A stretch of DNA of 51,661 nt from Rhizaria sp. SCN 62-66 (taxonomy: Eukaryota; Rhizaria, unplaced). The position numbers were made by a program, and so were the translations under genes. Location: contig MEDY01000206.1 of the NCBI GenBank assembly GCA_001724265.1, positions 1 through 51,661 on the forward strand, written 5' to 3'. This document shows positions 21,849 through 32,300 of this stretch, one piece after another. Each line of letters opens with the position of its first letter. Within the stretch, counting starts at the first letter, position 1. The notes beneath the pieces are model-generated. The model had not been told where the DNA came from. It did no database searches and saw nothing but the letters and a program-made list of their open reading frames with translations.

Positions 21849-24800
21849 TTAGCCCCTGCGCGATGTCGACGGAGGCTGGTAGTCGTCGTCGTCGTCGTCG
21901 GCGTTATCACCAGCAGCAAAGTCGTTCGCGGCATGAGCATACGCTGCAGGAGCACCACCAGCCGCACGATCCTCCTCGGAGTCAGCCCGCGCCCACGCCT
22001 CCACGGCCTCCACCTCAGCATCCACGTGAGCGTGCGCGTGCGCGGAGTGTTCGTGGTGGTGGTCGGGCTCGCCGTCTTCGTAGCAGTCGTCCAGCGACAG
22101 CGTTAAGTCGCGTCTCGCGCCGCTGTGGCAGTGTGCGTTTCCTTGCTCCTGTTGCTCATGTTCCTCATGCTCTGCATCGATCTGTGGCTGCGATGCAGTG
22201 TTAGTAGCACCACTGTTCGTGGTGGCAGGTTGCGCCGCCGCCGCCGCCGATGACCGGGGCGAGACATTCCCGTGGGACACATTCCTGGGCGACGCCGACC
22301 GAGGCGATACAGATCGGGGCGAAGTTGAGCGCGGCGACGCAGAGCGGGGCGACGAGGACCGGGGCGGTGCCAGCGGCGAGACGTTGCGCGGCGACAGCGA
22401 CGCCCTGCGGGCACCGGCGCCACCCGCACTCGCACTGGCCGTTGTCGCCGTCGTGGTATTGGCGACAGCGCCGCCCACGGTGTTGTGCGTGTTGGTGATG
22501 GCGCTGCCGTCGGGGTACACGCTCGGCATCGGCAGCATCGGCAGCACCACGGGCCCTGGCTTCGGCGACTTAAGCGACAAGGACAGCGATGCCGCCGCGG
22601 CAGCTGTGGCCGCCGCGGTCGTCACCGGCCCAATCGCTGCGGCTGATGTCGTTGGCGTCGCGGTTTGCGGTGCTGCAAATGACGATGTCGCAGACGGAGG
22701 CGGCGCGACGGCGCCCGCGACATCAGCCGAGTCTGAGGCGAGAGAGCTCTCCGCGGTCGCGCTAGCCTTCGAGATGCCGCTGTTCGCATTGCTTGTGGGC
22801 TTGGACAGAGAGCCAGGAGGGCGCAAGCGAGACGGGGTGCGCGCGATAGTGCTCGCAATAACGCTCACACCGGTGCTGTTTGTGGCGCTACGCGAGTTCG
22901 AGCGAATGTTGGCTGTAGTCGTATTCAGACTTGCAGACTTCGATGAAACGGGAGATGTTAAGCAGTCACGCACAGTCGATGATGTCCTGACGTTAGAAGG
23001 CACCCTGGCAGTGGACTCGCCCCTGACACCGGCCCCAGCAACAGTGGGGCCAGCGGGGCTCTTGATGTTACCACTGCCGCTAGTCCTGCTTGTTGATGTT
23101 GCTGTAATAGACTTGCGTGGTGTGACAGTTGACGCCGTTGCCGTTGAGCGAATCGGCGAGCGCGCTCCCCAGCGCGGGCGCTCCTGAAGTTTGGCCGCCT
23201 CCGCACCCAGCTTCGCCGAGCTCGACTGAGGCTTCGCGGCGCTCGCAGGAAGCTTAGTCGCGGTCGCCGTCGGGCTCGTAACACTGTCGCCGTGCGCGTT
23301 GGCCGCGAAGGACGGGCGCCGGAGACGGCTCGGCGTGGTGCTAACAGTCGCGACATTGCCACTCGTAGTTGTGCGCGGTGTGCTCACGCCGCCCGTTGCG
23401 CGAGCCCGCGACGGAGTGCGGCTGTGCGCCGCGCTGTGTGCCGCGCTGTGTGTAATGCCGTGCGCAGCGGTCAAGCGGCCGCTCGCAGCCGGACTGCTCG
23501 CAGCCAGTCCAGGAGGACTCTTCCCAGCAGCAGCAGCAGCGGCAGCTCCAGAGGCAGCGTTGTTGCTGTTAGTAATAACCTGGGGCTGCAGCGAGGTCAT
23601 CGCCATCATGTGCTTGCTGTTGAGGATGAAGCTGCTGCCCGTGCTGTAGTTGCTCTCGGTCTCATCGTTGTTCCCGTTGTTAAGCCCCACGACGTTGTCT
23701 GCATCGTTGTTCACGTTGAGCACGCCAAGACTGTCGAACCCATCGTCGGGGTCCGCGCCCTCGTAGATGCCGCCGCGCGAATACACGCCGCCCGCGGAGG
23801 AGCTCAGCGCGCCCTGTTTTTGCTTCGCGATCATCGCAGCGGCGACGGCGTCTTTCGTCGCAGTGGCCACGGTGGCGACATTCATGCTCGAGCTGCCGCT
23901 GTTACTGTCCGCGCTTACGGGGTTCTTCTTGCTTTTCATGCTGTTGGCGTAGGCCTCCGCGTTGACAGGCGGCGACGGCGACGGCGTGGGCGAGAGCGGC
24001 TTTGCCAGCGAGTGCGACTGTGCCTTCGACAGCGACTGCGAGCTCGGCAGCGCGTGGCCGCGGCTCTGAGCGCGACTGTGGGCGCTGCTGTGGTCCTCAG
24101 CAGTCTCTCGCATGGAGCTGCTGGGGCTCCCGCCAATCCCCGTGCGGTCCACAACGCCCCCAGTCTTGCCCTGGCCCTGGGGGTGACTCGGCGCGTGCGC
24201 GTGCGCCTGCGCGGGCGCGCGCGGCGGGCTGTAGCCCTCGCGCTGCCACCGGCCGCGGGGCTTGGCCTTGGCAGCAGCACTGTCGGTGGTCGCGGTCGTA
24301 GGGGAGGCAACGGCGTTGCGATTTGCCTCTCTAACGTCGGCTTCAGCATCGCTGTCGACTGCGTCAGCAGCGGCAGAGGCGGCTTCGGCCTCGGCAGCCA
24401 CGTCGTTAGTGCTCCTGTGCTTCACAGTGGGACTGCCGCTGCCAGTTACATCACTCACGGTCACGACGACAGGCTGAAGCTGCTGCTGCTGAGGCTGAGG
24501 GTTCTGACTCGCGCTCACGTCGCTGTGCCCGTAGCCGAGGCCGTGCGCAGTTGTGTGCGTAATGGTGTGCGAAGGCGAGGGCACTGCGGAGGCGGAGCGG
24601 GAGCGAATGTGCGTCGGCGACCGCGGCAGTCGCAAACTAGAGCTATTGGAGCTCGAGCCAAAGCTGCTGCTGCTGCCAGTGTTAGGCACGGTTAGCACGG
24701 CAGCGGCGTCGATGACGGACTGGTGCCGCACATGTTGGCCACTGGGACCGTGAGCGTCGTTGCTGTTGCCGATGCCGCTGATGTGTTCGCCGTGCTTTTG

Positions 24801-27800
24801 CGGGGACGCGCGCCGCTGGGGTTGCGACTGCGCGTGCAGCTGCGCCACGACACGGCCGTCGATGTCTGCGTTGGCGGTGCCGTCGCCGTGTTGATGCTCC
24901 AGCTGCGGCGTTCTGACGAGCGAGGGCGCGGTGTAAGCCGACGACTGTGAGCGCACAGTGCCGGCAACGGGCGACTGCGGGCGCAGTGCAACGACAGGCG
25001 ACTGAGAGCGCAACACAGCGGTCGGCGACTGCGACTTAAAACTGCTGCTGCTTCCGCCACCACCATTGTTCGGAGTAGTAGTTGCAGCGTTATGGTTGCT
25101 GTTGCCGTTGCTATACATCATGTCCTTCGCGCGCGCCTCGCTCTCGGCCTGCGCGCGCGCGGCGAGCAGCGCCTGCGTGTCGGCCTGCGACTGCTGCTGC
25201 GCGCGCGTCAGCACCAACAGCCGCGGCGACAGCGGCCGCAGCACCCCCGTCGTCAGCAGCGACGACTGCGACGGCGAGCCCGGCGCGTCCCCGCTGTCGC
25301 CGCCGTGTGCATGCGCACCGGCGTGGTGCGGCGGCGAGAGCGACCGGTCCTCGTAGCGCCGCGCGGCGACCGCGGGAGCCAGCGCCAGCCCGTGCTTGGC
25401 GGTGACGAAGCCGCGGCCGGCGGGCACGATGGTCGTCGCCACTGTGGACGCGAGCCCGCCGCCGCCGCCAGCGCCGTTGACACGGAACGGGTGCGGGTGC
25501 GCGACAACGCCGCCGCTGCCGCTGCTGCCGCCGTGGGGCGAGAGCGCAAGCGCGAGGGTGGCGGCGCTGAGGCGGCGCGAGTGCTGCGGCGACTGAGTGC
25601 GCGAGGCCGACTGCGTGCGCGACAGCGACTGCGAGTACGCGGGAGACTGCGAGCGCGACAAAGACTGCGAGTGCGAGCGCGCGTGAGACAACGACTGTGA
25701 GGCTGCGGGAGACTGCGAGCGCGACAGACTGTGAGACGGTTGCTCTTGCTCTTGCTCACGTTGTTGATGCTGCTCCTGTTGCTGCTGGTGCTTTTGAGAG
25801 TCATCGTTATCACCATTGTCGTTGTTAACATCGTTGTTATCTTGGTTGTCGACATAGTTCCATTCGCCCTCGTTGCTGTTGTTGTTGCTATTATCGATCG
25901 CAGGAGGCGACTTGGAATGCGCACGTCGCGAACTGTCCAGCGGGGGCTCGTAATCGTCATCAACGCCAGTGTAGTCCAGTTCGACGCCAGTGTCAGCGCT
26001 CAAATCCCCGGTGTGAGCGCCAGAGTTGGCTGTGAGGGCGATAGAGTCGGCTGTGTGGGTGCCATCAACGCCATCAAGAGTGTCTTCGTCGGGGTTGTAC
26101 GCACCGTCGCCTTCACCGTCGATACCATGGCCGCTGACCTCGGGGTGCGCGTAGTCGTCGTCAGTGTGGTTCTCATTGTGCTGGTCCTCGTCGCCACCGA
26201 CGTTCTCAGGCTCACTGTTGTTGTCGACACCGTAGTTGTTGTTCCCATCATTGTCGTTGTTGTCGAAATCGATATCGCCGTTGTTGTAGTCGCGGTCATA
26301 GGCGTGATCAACGCTGTTATCGGCGTCGTTGTAATGGTCATCGTACTCAGCGCAATTCGAGTCGTCATGAGACTGGACATGAGACTGCAAACGTAGTTGC
26401 TGCTGCTGCTGCTTCCGCTGCTCTTGCTGCAGTGCTGCAGCGTGCTCAATCAATGCAATTACTTCCGGCTCTGCGGCAATCACCGCCCGCTGTGTCTTCT
26501 CCGCCTTCGCCAGCGCCGGCGCCAGCAGCGGCGTCACTGCGGCGACAATCCCCACAATGCCCTGCACCGCGGCGCAGCAGTACGCGCAGCCGGCGCCGTG
26601 GTGGCCCTCTGCGCAGTCGTCGCTGCGGCTCCGAGTGCAGTTGGCGTGGGCGGGCACGGCGATGCCGCCGATGGCCACGAGCGCGGCCGAGAGCGTATCG
26701 AAGGGCGGACTTACACCCGGCGCTGTGTTGCCGCTGTTGGCGTTGGCGACGGCCGCAGCAGCAGCAGTGTGTAGACTGTGGGCGATGAGGGCAGCTTGAC
26801 TTCGAGGCGACATGGCAACAGTTTGGCCACTGGTGAAATGCTGAAGGAATGCCAGCGTCTGATCCACGCTTTCGTCCTCGCTCACATAGTCGGCGCCAGT
26901 GCGGGCAACGCGAGAGCCGGCGGCTGCTGCCGCGGCTGCTGCCGCGGCTGCTGCAATAGGCGTGTAGAGCCGACTGAGCGCGCTAAGTGCCTCCGGAGTC
27001 AGAGCGAACCCGCCCTTAGACGCACTGACATTAGAGTCACCATCGACAGCACCAGAGCCAGTCTTGAAGTCAGTTGCAGACGCAGCAGCAGTGGCAGCAG
27101 CGTTAGCCGTGGCTGCAAGCAGTTGCTGCACCGAGAAAGGCATCTCAGCCGCACTGTAGATCAAGCTGTCGTGTGCAGAGGCAAAGCCGCCTGCCTGCTG
27201 CCCGTGAACACCAGACATGTCGTCATCATAGTCATCACTCTCGCGAGTGGTAGCAACCTTGCTGTAGTTGTTGTGAAACTGAATGCCGAGAACTGCAGTC
27301 GTCGCCGCCTCCACGGCGGTGGCAATGGTATCGCTCGCTCTTCCGCACTCGGCAACCGCGGCGACGGAGTCAAAGTCAAGCCGCTCTTTCCGCTGCTGAG
27401 CCGCCACGCTGTTCGAGCCGTCGCTCGCGATCGCGGCGGGGACCGCGGCGGGAACGTTGAACGCCGCGGGGTCCGCCGAGATCGCGTGCTGCACGACGAT
27501 CGCCCTCTCGAGCAGCTCCACGCGCGTCACCAGCCCGGCTTCACGGTGTGTTCTCGCCAGCAGCGCACCCTCCGCGGCCCGCAGCTCCGCGGCCTGCGAC
27601 TTCAGTGTGGCCGCCTGCGCGTTCAGCTTGGCCGCCATGGCGTGGAGCTCCGCCTCGGCAAGGGACGTGTTGGCCTCGTGCTGTCGCTTATAGCGCGCCA
27701 GCTGGGCCAGCAGCCGGTGGTTCAGAGACGTCAGGGACGCGACCGACGCCGCAGAGTCAGAGGCGGCGTCGGGCGCGTTCGCGTTGTTCGCATTCATGCT

Positions 27801-28592
27801 CGCGTTGGCGTTGCTCATGTTGCTGTTTGGGACAGAGGGCGGGGTCGGCAGTGGGGGTAGCGTCCTCGCGCTCGCACAATTCGTGCCGCCCGTGTTCACG
27901 CCGGAGAGAAAGCTCGCGTTCGCGACGGGGCTGTAGCTCGCGCTGGCGCCCGCGTCGGGGTGATACGCCGCCGCTGCAAACTCGGACTCGTCGTAGACCG
28001 GGGAGGAGCCATAGTGCGCGCCGTAGCCAGGCCCTGCTTGCGCACCGGCGTACCCCTGCTCATACTCCTGCTGCTGCTGTTGCTGCTGCTGTGGGAGCGG
28101 CTGCTGCTGCAAGAAGGGCGCGCAGGCGGCGTGGCTGAGGTATGACTGCGGGTCCAGCGCGCGGGCCGCGCCGGCGTGGCGCCGCTGCCGCTGCTGCTGC
28201 TGCTGCAGCTGCTGCGACGGCGGCAGCGGCTGCGAGGAGAAGCCGCCCTGGCTGTTGCTGTAGCTGCTGCTCGGGGTCACAGTCGCCGCGACGGCGCCGC
28301 TGATGCTGCTGCTAACGGGATCGGTGTTGTTATTGTGGCCGCTGCTGCTGCTGCTGCTTGAAGTCGCAGTGAGTGCAGCGGGGGTGTACGCGTGCGCGGC
28401 GGGCAGCGGGCGCGGCAGAGGCCCAATGGGAAAGGACTCAAAGCGCGAGTGAGGCTGCAGTTGCTGCTGCTCGAACTGCTGGTGCTGTTGCAGCTGCGAA
28501 TGCGATTGCAACGGTTGCTGCGGCTGTTGGTAGTAGGAGTAGTTGTGATGCTGCTGGTGCGCGGGGTTCGTCGCTCTAGAAGGCGCAGACAT
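21849..28592 (-). CDS. Giant intrinsically disordered Ser/Ala/Gln-rich protein with a coiled coil
   Basis: Single exon of 2247 residues, stop TAA. The N-terminal 170 residues are Gln/His/Tyr/Pro-rich. Residues about 281-370 form the only clearly ordered part, an Ala/Leu-rich coiled coil (LNHRLLAQLARYKRQHE, AELHAMAAKLNAQAATLK). About 720-850 are Asp/Asn/Tyr-rich. About 940-1010 carry Ser-Gln/Ser-Pro repeats (SRSQSPA, SLSRTQS). About 2065-2115 carry a 5-residue SPRSx repeat. The acidic C-terminus ends DDDYQPPSTSRRG, and a very similar motif DDDYEPPLDSSRR occurs near residue 880. Abundant S/T-P-R sites suggest proline-directed phosphorylation or a cytoskeletal or scaffold role; this is inference. 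The length and absence of stops in a frame with strong GC3 bias support coding. No family was recognised. Confidence 0.75.
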   Translation of the reverse strand: MSAPSRATNPAHQQHHNYSYYQQPQQPLQSHSQLQQHQQFEQQQLQPHSRFESFPIGPLPRPLPAAHAYTPAALTATSSSSSSSGHNNNTDPVSSSISGAVAATVTPSSSYSNSQGGFSSQPLPPSQQLQQQQQRQRRHAGAARALDPQSYLSHAACAPFLQQQPLPQQQQQQQQEYEQGYAGAQAGPGYGAHYGSSPVYDESEFAAAAYHPDAGASASYSPVANASFLSGVNTGGTNCASARTLPPLPTPPSVPNSNMSNANASMNANNANAPDAASDSAASVASLTSLNHRLLAQLARYKRQHEANTSLAEAELHAMAAKLNAQAATLKSQAAELRAAEGALLARTHREAGLVTRVELLERAIVVQHAISADPAAFNVPAAVPAAIASDGSNSVAAQQRKERLDFDSVAAVAECGRASDTIATAVEAATTAVLGIQFHNNYSKVATTRESDDYDDDMSGVHGQQAGGFASAHDSLIYSAAEMPFSVQQLLAATANAAATAAASATDFKTGSGAVDGDSNVSASKGGFALTPEALSALSRLYTPIAAAAAAAAAAAAGSRVARTGADYVSEDESVDQTLAFLQHFTSGQTVAMSPRSQAALIAHSLHTAAAAAVANANSGNTAPGVSPPFDTLSAALVAIGGIAVPAHANCTRSRSDDCAEGHHGAGCAYCCAAVQGIVGIVAAVTPLLAPALAKAEKTQRAVIAAEPEVIALIEHAAALQQEQRKQQQQQLRLQSHVQSHDDSNCAEYDDHYNDADNSVDHAYDRDYNNGDIDFDNNDNDGNNNYGVDNNSEPENVGGDEDQHNENHTDDDYAHPEVSGHGIDGEGDGAYNPDEDTLDGVDGTHTADSIALTANSGAHTGDLSADTGVELDYTGVDDDYEPPLDSSRRAHSKSPPAIDNSNNNSNEGEWNYVDNQDNNDVNNDNGDNDDSQKHQQQQEQHQQREQEQEQPSHSLSRSQSPAASQSLSHARSHSQSLSRSQSPAYSQSLSRTQSASRTQSPQHSRRLSAATLALALSPHGGSSGSGGVVAHPHPFRVNGAGGGGGLASTVATTIVPAGRGFVTAKHGLALAPAVAARRYEDRSLSPPHHAGAHAHGGDSGDAPGSPSQSSLLTTGVLRPLSPRLLVLTRAQQQSQADTQALLAARAQAESEARAKDMMYSNGNSNHNAATTTPNNGGGGSSSSFKSQSPTAVLRSQSPVVALRPQSPVAGTVRSQSSAYTAPSLVRTPQLEHQHGDGTANADIDGRVVAQLHAQSQPQRRASPQKHGEHISGIGNSNDAHGPSGQHVRHQSVIDAAAVLTVPNTGSSSSFGSSSNSSSLRLPRSPTHIRSRSASAVPSPSHTITHTTAHGLGYGHSDVSASQNPQPQQQQLQPVVVTVSDVTGSGSPTVKHRSTNDVAAEAEAASAAADAVDSDAEADVREANRNAVASPTTATTDSAAAKAKPRGRWQREGYSPPRAPAQAHAHAPSHPQGQGKTGGVVDRTGIGGSPSSSMRETAEDHSSAHSRAQSRGHALPSSQSLSKAQSHSLAKPLSPTPSPSPPVNAEAYANSMKSKKNPVSADSNSGSSSMNVATVATATKDAVAAAMIAKQKQGALSSSAGGVYSRGGIYEGADPDDGFDSLGVLNVNNDADNVVGLNNGNNDETESNYSTGSSFILNSKHMMAMTSLQPQVITNSNNAASGAAAAAAAGKSPPGLAASSPAASGRLTAAHGITHSAAHSAAHSRTPSRARATGGVSTPRTTTSGNVATVSTTPSRLRRPSFAANAHGDSVTSPTATATKLPASAAKPQSSSAKLGAEAAKLQERPRWGARSPIRSTATASTVTPRKSITATSTSRTSGSGNIKSPAGPTVAGAGVRGESTARVPSNVRTSSTVRDCLTSPVSSKSASLNTTTANIRSNSRSATNSTGVSVIASTIARTPSRLRPPGSLSKPTSNANSGISKASATAESSLASDSADVAGAVAPPPSATSSFAAPQTATPTTSAAAIGPVTTAAATAAAAASLSLSLKSPKPGPVVLPMLPMPSVYPDGSAITNTHNTVGGAVANTTTATTASASAGGAGARRASLSPRNVSPLAPPRSSSPRSASPRSTSPRSVSPRSASPRNVSHGNVSPRSSAAAAAQPATTNSGATNTASQPQIDAEHEEHEQQEQGNAHCHSGARRDLTLSLDDCYEDGEPDHHHEHSAHAHAHVDAEVEAVEAWARADSEEDRAAGGAPAAYAHAANDFAAGDNADDDDDDYQPPSTSRRG
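22255..22400. repeat. 15-bp tandem repeat encoding SPRSx
   Basis: About eight to nine imperfect 15-bp units in the 3' part of the giant gene encode SPRSA, SPRST, SPRSV and SPRNV-type pentapeptides. Confidence 0.8.
25580..25745. repeat. Imperfect repeat encoding SRSQS/SLSRSQSP
   Basis: Recurring GAGCGCGACAxx / GACTGxGA modules in the giant gene give alternating Ser with Arg, Gln and Pro on the minus strand. Confidence 0.7.
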
Positions 28593-29348
28593 TACGCCGG
28601 CAAAATATTACACGGGTATGTCAGAAGTAGCAGGTTTCTCTGACTGCAGGTAAAGAGTTTACGGCTGTGGCGAACCATGCGAGCAGGGTGGAGGAAAGGG
28701 CGTGAGAGGACGAGAACAGGCGGAAAGAAAACCTAAGATTTGGTCAAGCTAAACATGTTATAAGACATATCCAAATTCGTACAAATATATTTTCTATAAA
28801 GATAAACCATTACAAAGAGTCATGCTTTCACTGACGCTCAAATGTTTGAATTATAGCTGCTTTAAGTTGGGATACTATCGCTCGTCCAAGAGCGAGCTCC
28901 AACGACTGGCGCGAAGGCGCGTCTCAACGAACACTGCAGTTATCCAACACATGATCGTTATTCTTGCTTGGTTTAACTTTGCCAACAATTTTTTTGCTCT
29001 ATTAGGTATTCACTTTTAAATCTAGGACTGCAGAGTCCGATCCAGCCACCTAGCCATGCACTTCTTTTCCCAATCTGTTCGCCTTTTTCTCCCCTCCATC
29101 TTTCCTTCTCTCTGTAGCTTGTTTATGTGAACAAAGATAATTATCTTACTGAGATTCTCCTTTAATCTGTCACACCTATATGGTATCTTATTGTTATTTT
29201 TACAATGTACTTTTTTTTCCTTCCCTGTACTCTCTTTAAGGTTCGAACCCGAGACTCGTGTCCATTTCGACTACACAACCCCACATCGCTCTCGTCACAG
29301 CGCGCCCGCTCTGCACACTCTTGAGCCTGGCTCTGCCCCTTTGCTGCT
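28593..29348. other. Divergent intergenic region
   Basis: It lies between the giant minus-strand gene and the plus-strand GCP3-like gene. The second half is pyrimidine-rich (about 29050-29240), probably part of the GCP3 promoter or leader. No gene is seen. Confidence 0.55.
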
Positions 29349-32300
29349 ATGGCGTCATTTTCTCCCAGCGGCGGCCAGGAACACCGCATCCTGTCCCTGC
29401 TGCCTCTCCTGGTCGACTCAATCCTTCCTGCTGCCAACAACACCAGCAGCAATATGGCGGCTCTGGTCGACGCCAAGCGCGCCTCGCTGGCGTCCTTCCT
29501 GCAGCGCCTATGCTCTTCGCGCCTCAGTCCCGACCCGCTCGCGCTTGCGCCCTTCACCCTCTCCGCGCGCGCCGCCACCGTCGCTGCCGCCGCCGCCACT
29601 GCAGCCTCCGCGTCTCATACTGCCTTCGGGTCTGGCTCAGCGTCCGGCGCGGCGGTGGCGGCGCGTGCCCGCGCCGAGCAGGCCGTGACCGCGTTCCTGT
29701 CGCCGCACGCACCTGCCGCGCGTCTATTACGTCAGCGCGAGAGCGTGCTGTATCTCCTGCTCTCGCTGGCGCAGTCTATCGGCAACGGAGTCAACACAAG
29801 CGCGCCTGCTCTGAGCTCGAGTGTGTCCGCTAACAATGCTTACGCTGCGAGTGCGAGCCGCTTTGACGCCGGGATGGGGCTCCAGACCTCCGGCCTCAGC
29901 GCCCCCTACAACAACGCCGGACAGCAGCAGCAGCAGCTCTCTGGCCCTGCGCGGGCTCCGTGCCACGGTGTGAACCCCGCGATGAGCGGCCACAGTGCCT
30001 CCAGCAGTGCGACAAGCAGCGCCAGCGCCAGCGGCGGATTCAGGCTGGCGACTGCGCCCGCCCCGCAGTATCAGCCGAACGCGCTGCCTTCGTTTACCCT
30101 CTACAACAACAACGGCAGCGTCAGCAGCAGCAGCAGCAGCGCCAGTGCCAGCGCCAGCAACGCGGCCGCTAAGATCAACCTATCGCCCGATTTGCCCGAG
30201 TCTGTGCTGCTGCACGACCTTTTTTCGGTCCTGCAGGGCCTCCCGGGTCGCTACATCCACGCCGACGCCGCCCCCGCCTCCGCCTCTTCACAGCCGCAGT
30301 CGCTGACTAGCAGTGCGAACGCTGGCGGCAGCGTGACCGCGGGCGGCTGGGCCGTGGCGGCCTCGGCGGGGGCGACGCTGGCGCAGCGGCTGCTGATCCG
30401 CCGGCTGGGTGCGTTGGGGTCACTCTACGCACGCGTCGACGCCGTCGCTAAGGGGACGCTTACATCGCAGGCGCAGAGCCCCTTACACGCGAGCGCCAGC
30501 GCGAGCGCCAGTGCCGGCAGCAGCGGGGGGCTGATCCGGCAGGCGTACTGCGAGGCCCTTACAGCGGAGCTCGACGCCTACTTACACGCGCTCATGTCGC
30601 TCCAAACCCAGCTCCCTCCGCTCCCTGACTCCACAAACAGCAACAGCAACAACAACAACAGCAACAACAGCGTCGCGAGCTCGCAGTCGCAGCTGACGCT
30701 GCGGCGCGTGTGGGCGTGGGCGCAAGAACCCCTTGCGCGGCTGCGCGCGCTGGCCGCGCTCTGCGACAGCGTCGGCGGCGCCACGGGTGGCGCGCTGCTC
30801 ACGGTCCTCCACGCGCTCTGCGGCGACGACTCGAGTGCGGGCACCAACGCCGGTAGCAGCAGCGGCAGCGGCTCGGCCAGCTCCATCTATAATCACTCCG
30901 CGGATGACGCATCTTATAGTAACAACGGCGGCTTCGGCTATGGGTTCGGTGTGCCGTGCGCGAGCGCGGGCGGCGCGGCGGGCGCGGCGGGCTGCGACGC
31001 CGAGATGCGCGTGTGCGCGGGCCGCGTCCTAACAGCCGCTGCGCGCCCGCTGCTGGCGATGGCGCAACACTGGCTCGCCACGGGCGCGCTCGCCGATCCC
31101 TTCGACGAGTTCTTCATCGTCAACACCAACCATGGCAACAACAGCAACAGTGCTACGAGCGCGAGCGCGACTGGCACTGGTTCTGCGAGCTCCAGCTCGA
31201 GCTCGAGCTCCAGTGCGAGCGCGCTGTGGCATCAGCGGTACTGCCTGCTGCCGGCGCGCGTGCCCAGCTTCGTGCCCTGGCCGCTCGCGCAGACGATACT
31301 GCTGGCCGGCAAGAGCGTGCTTTTTATCCGAGAGGCCTGCGCGCAGCCCGGCTTCGCGCTCACTTGCCGCCTCTCCCACTCCGACGCCGTTGCTGCGGCA
31401 GTCGCGGCGGCGGACGCGGCGGCGGACGCGGCCGACGCGGCGCTTACGCGCGGCGCAGTCTCAGTGGGCTCCGACTGCGGCTACGGCTTCGGCGGCAACA
31501 GTAGCAACAGCTTGAGTGCTGTGGATGCCTTCAGACCGAGCAACGTCAACGGTGCCGGCCAAGGCGACGACTACAACGGTATCCTCGCTGCAGCCGGGTT
31601 TTCTCTCTCCAACATCTCTGCGCACAGTAATAGTAGCGCCAACGCGCTCGCTTACAGTAGCTCCAGTAGCAACAGCAACAGCAGCAGCAGCAGTAGTTTG
31701 GAGGCCGTCGCGGTGCGCGCCGCCGCGGCCGCGTCCGCGCACCTGATGTACCTGCTGGACACACGCTTCGCGCTGCGGCGGCACTTCGCGGCGCTGCACG
31801 ACTTCGTGCTGCTGGGCAGCGGCGAGTTTGCGCGCGCGCTGCTGGCCGCTGCGGCGCCTGAGCTGGGCCGCCACGCAGTCACGGTCGCGCCTCACCACAT
31901 GCAGGCCGTGGTCGACGCGGCTATGGCGCGCCTCACCTCCGCGCCCGCGCCCGGTAAGAGCTCTGCGATCGCTGTGAGCACTGCCGGCGCCGGCGTGAGT
32001 GGGGGCATGAGTGCGGCGGAGCAGGAGGCCGAGGTGCGGGGGCGCGTGCTGGGCCGCATGGTGCGCGGAGGTGATAACGATCGCGCGTGGGACGTGTTCA
32101 CGCTCGATTACGCGCTCGGCGACTCGCCGCTTGCCGCTGTGGTCGACGCCGCGGCGCGCGCGCGCTACATGCGCGTGTTTCGGCTGCTCTGGAAGGTCAA
32201 GCGCGCGGAGGCGGAGCTGGCACAAGTTTGGGCGCTCCATTCGGGCGGCGTCAGCAAAGTCAGGTACGAGATACTCTTCACGCGTTGTGATTTTTCTTTT

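Noticed and set aside
22198-24695. Two long plus-strand open frames opposite the giant gene
   Set aside because: Composition mirrors the sense-strand repeats; no start context or domain.
29225-29260. GGTTCGAACC resembling a tRNA T arm
   Set aside because: No acceptor stem, anticodon arm or terminator around it; lies in the leader of the GCP3-like gene.
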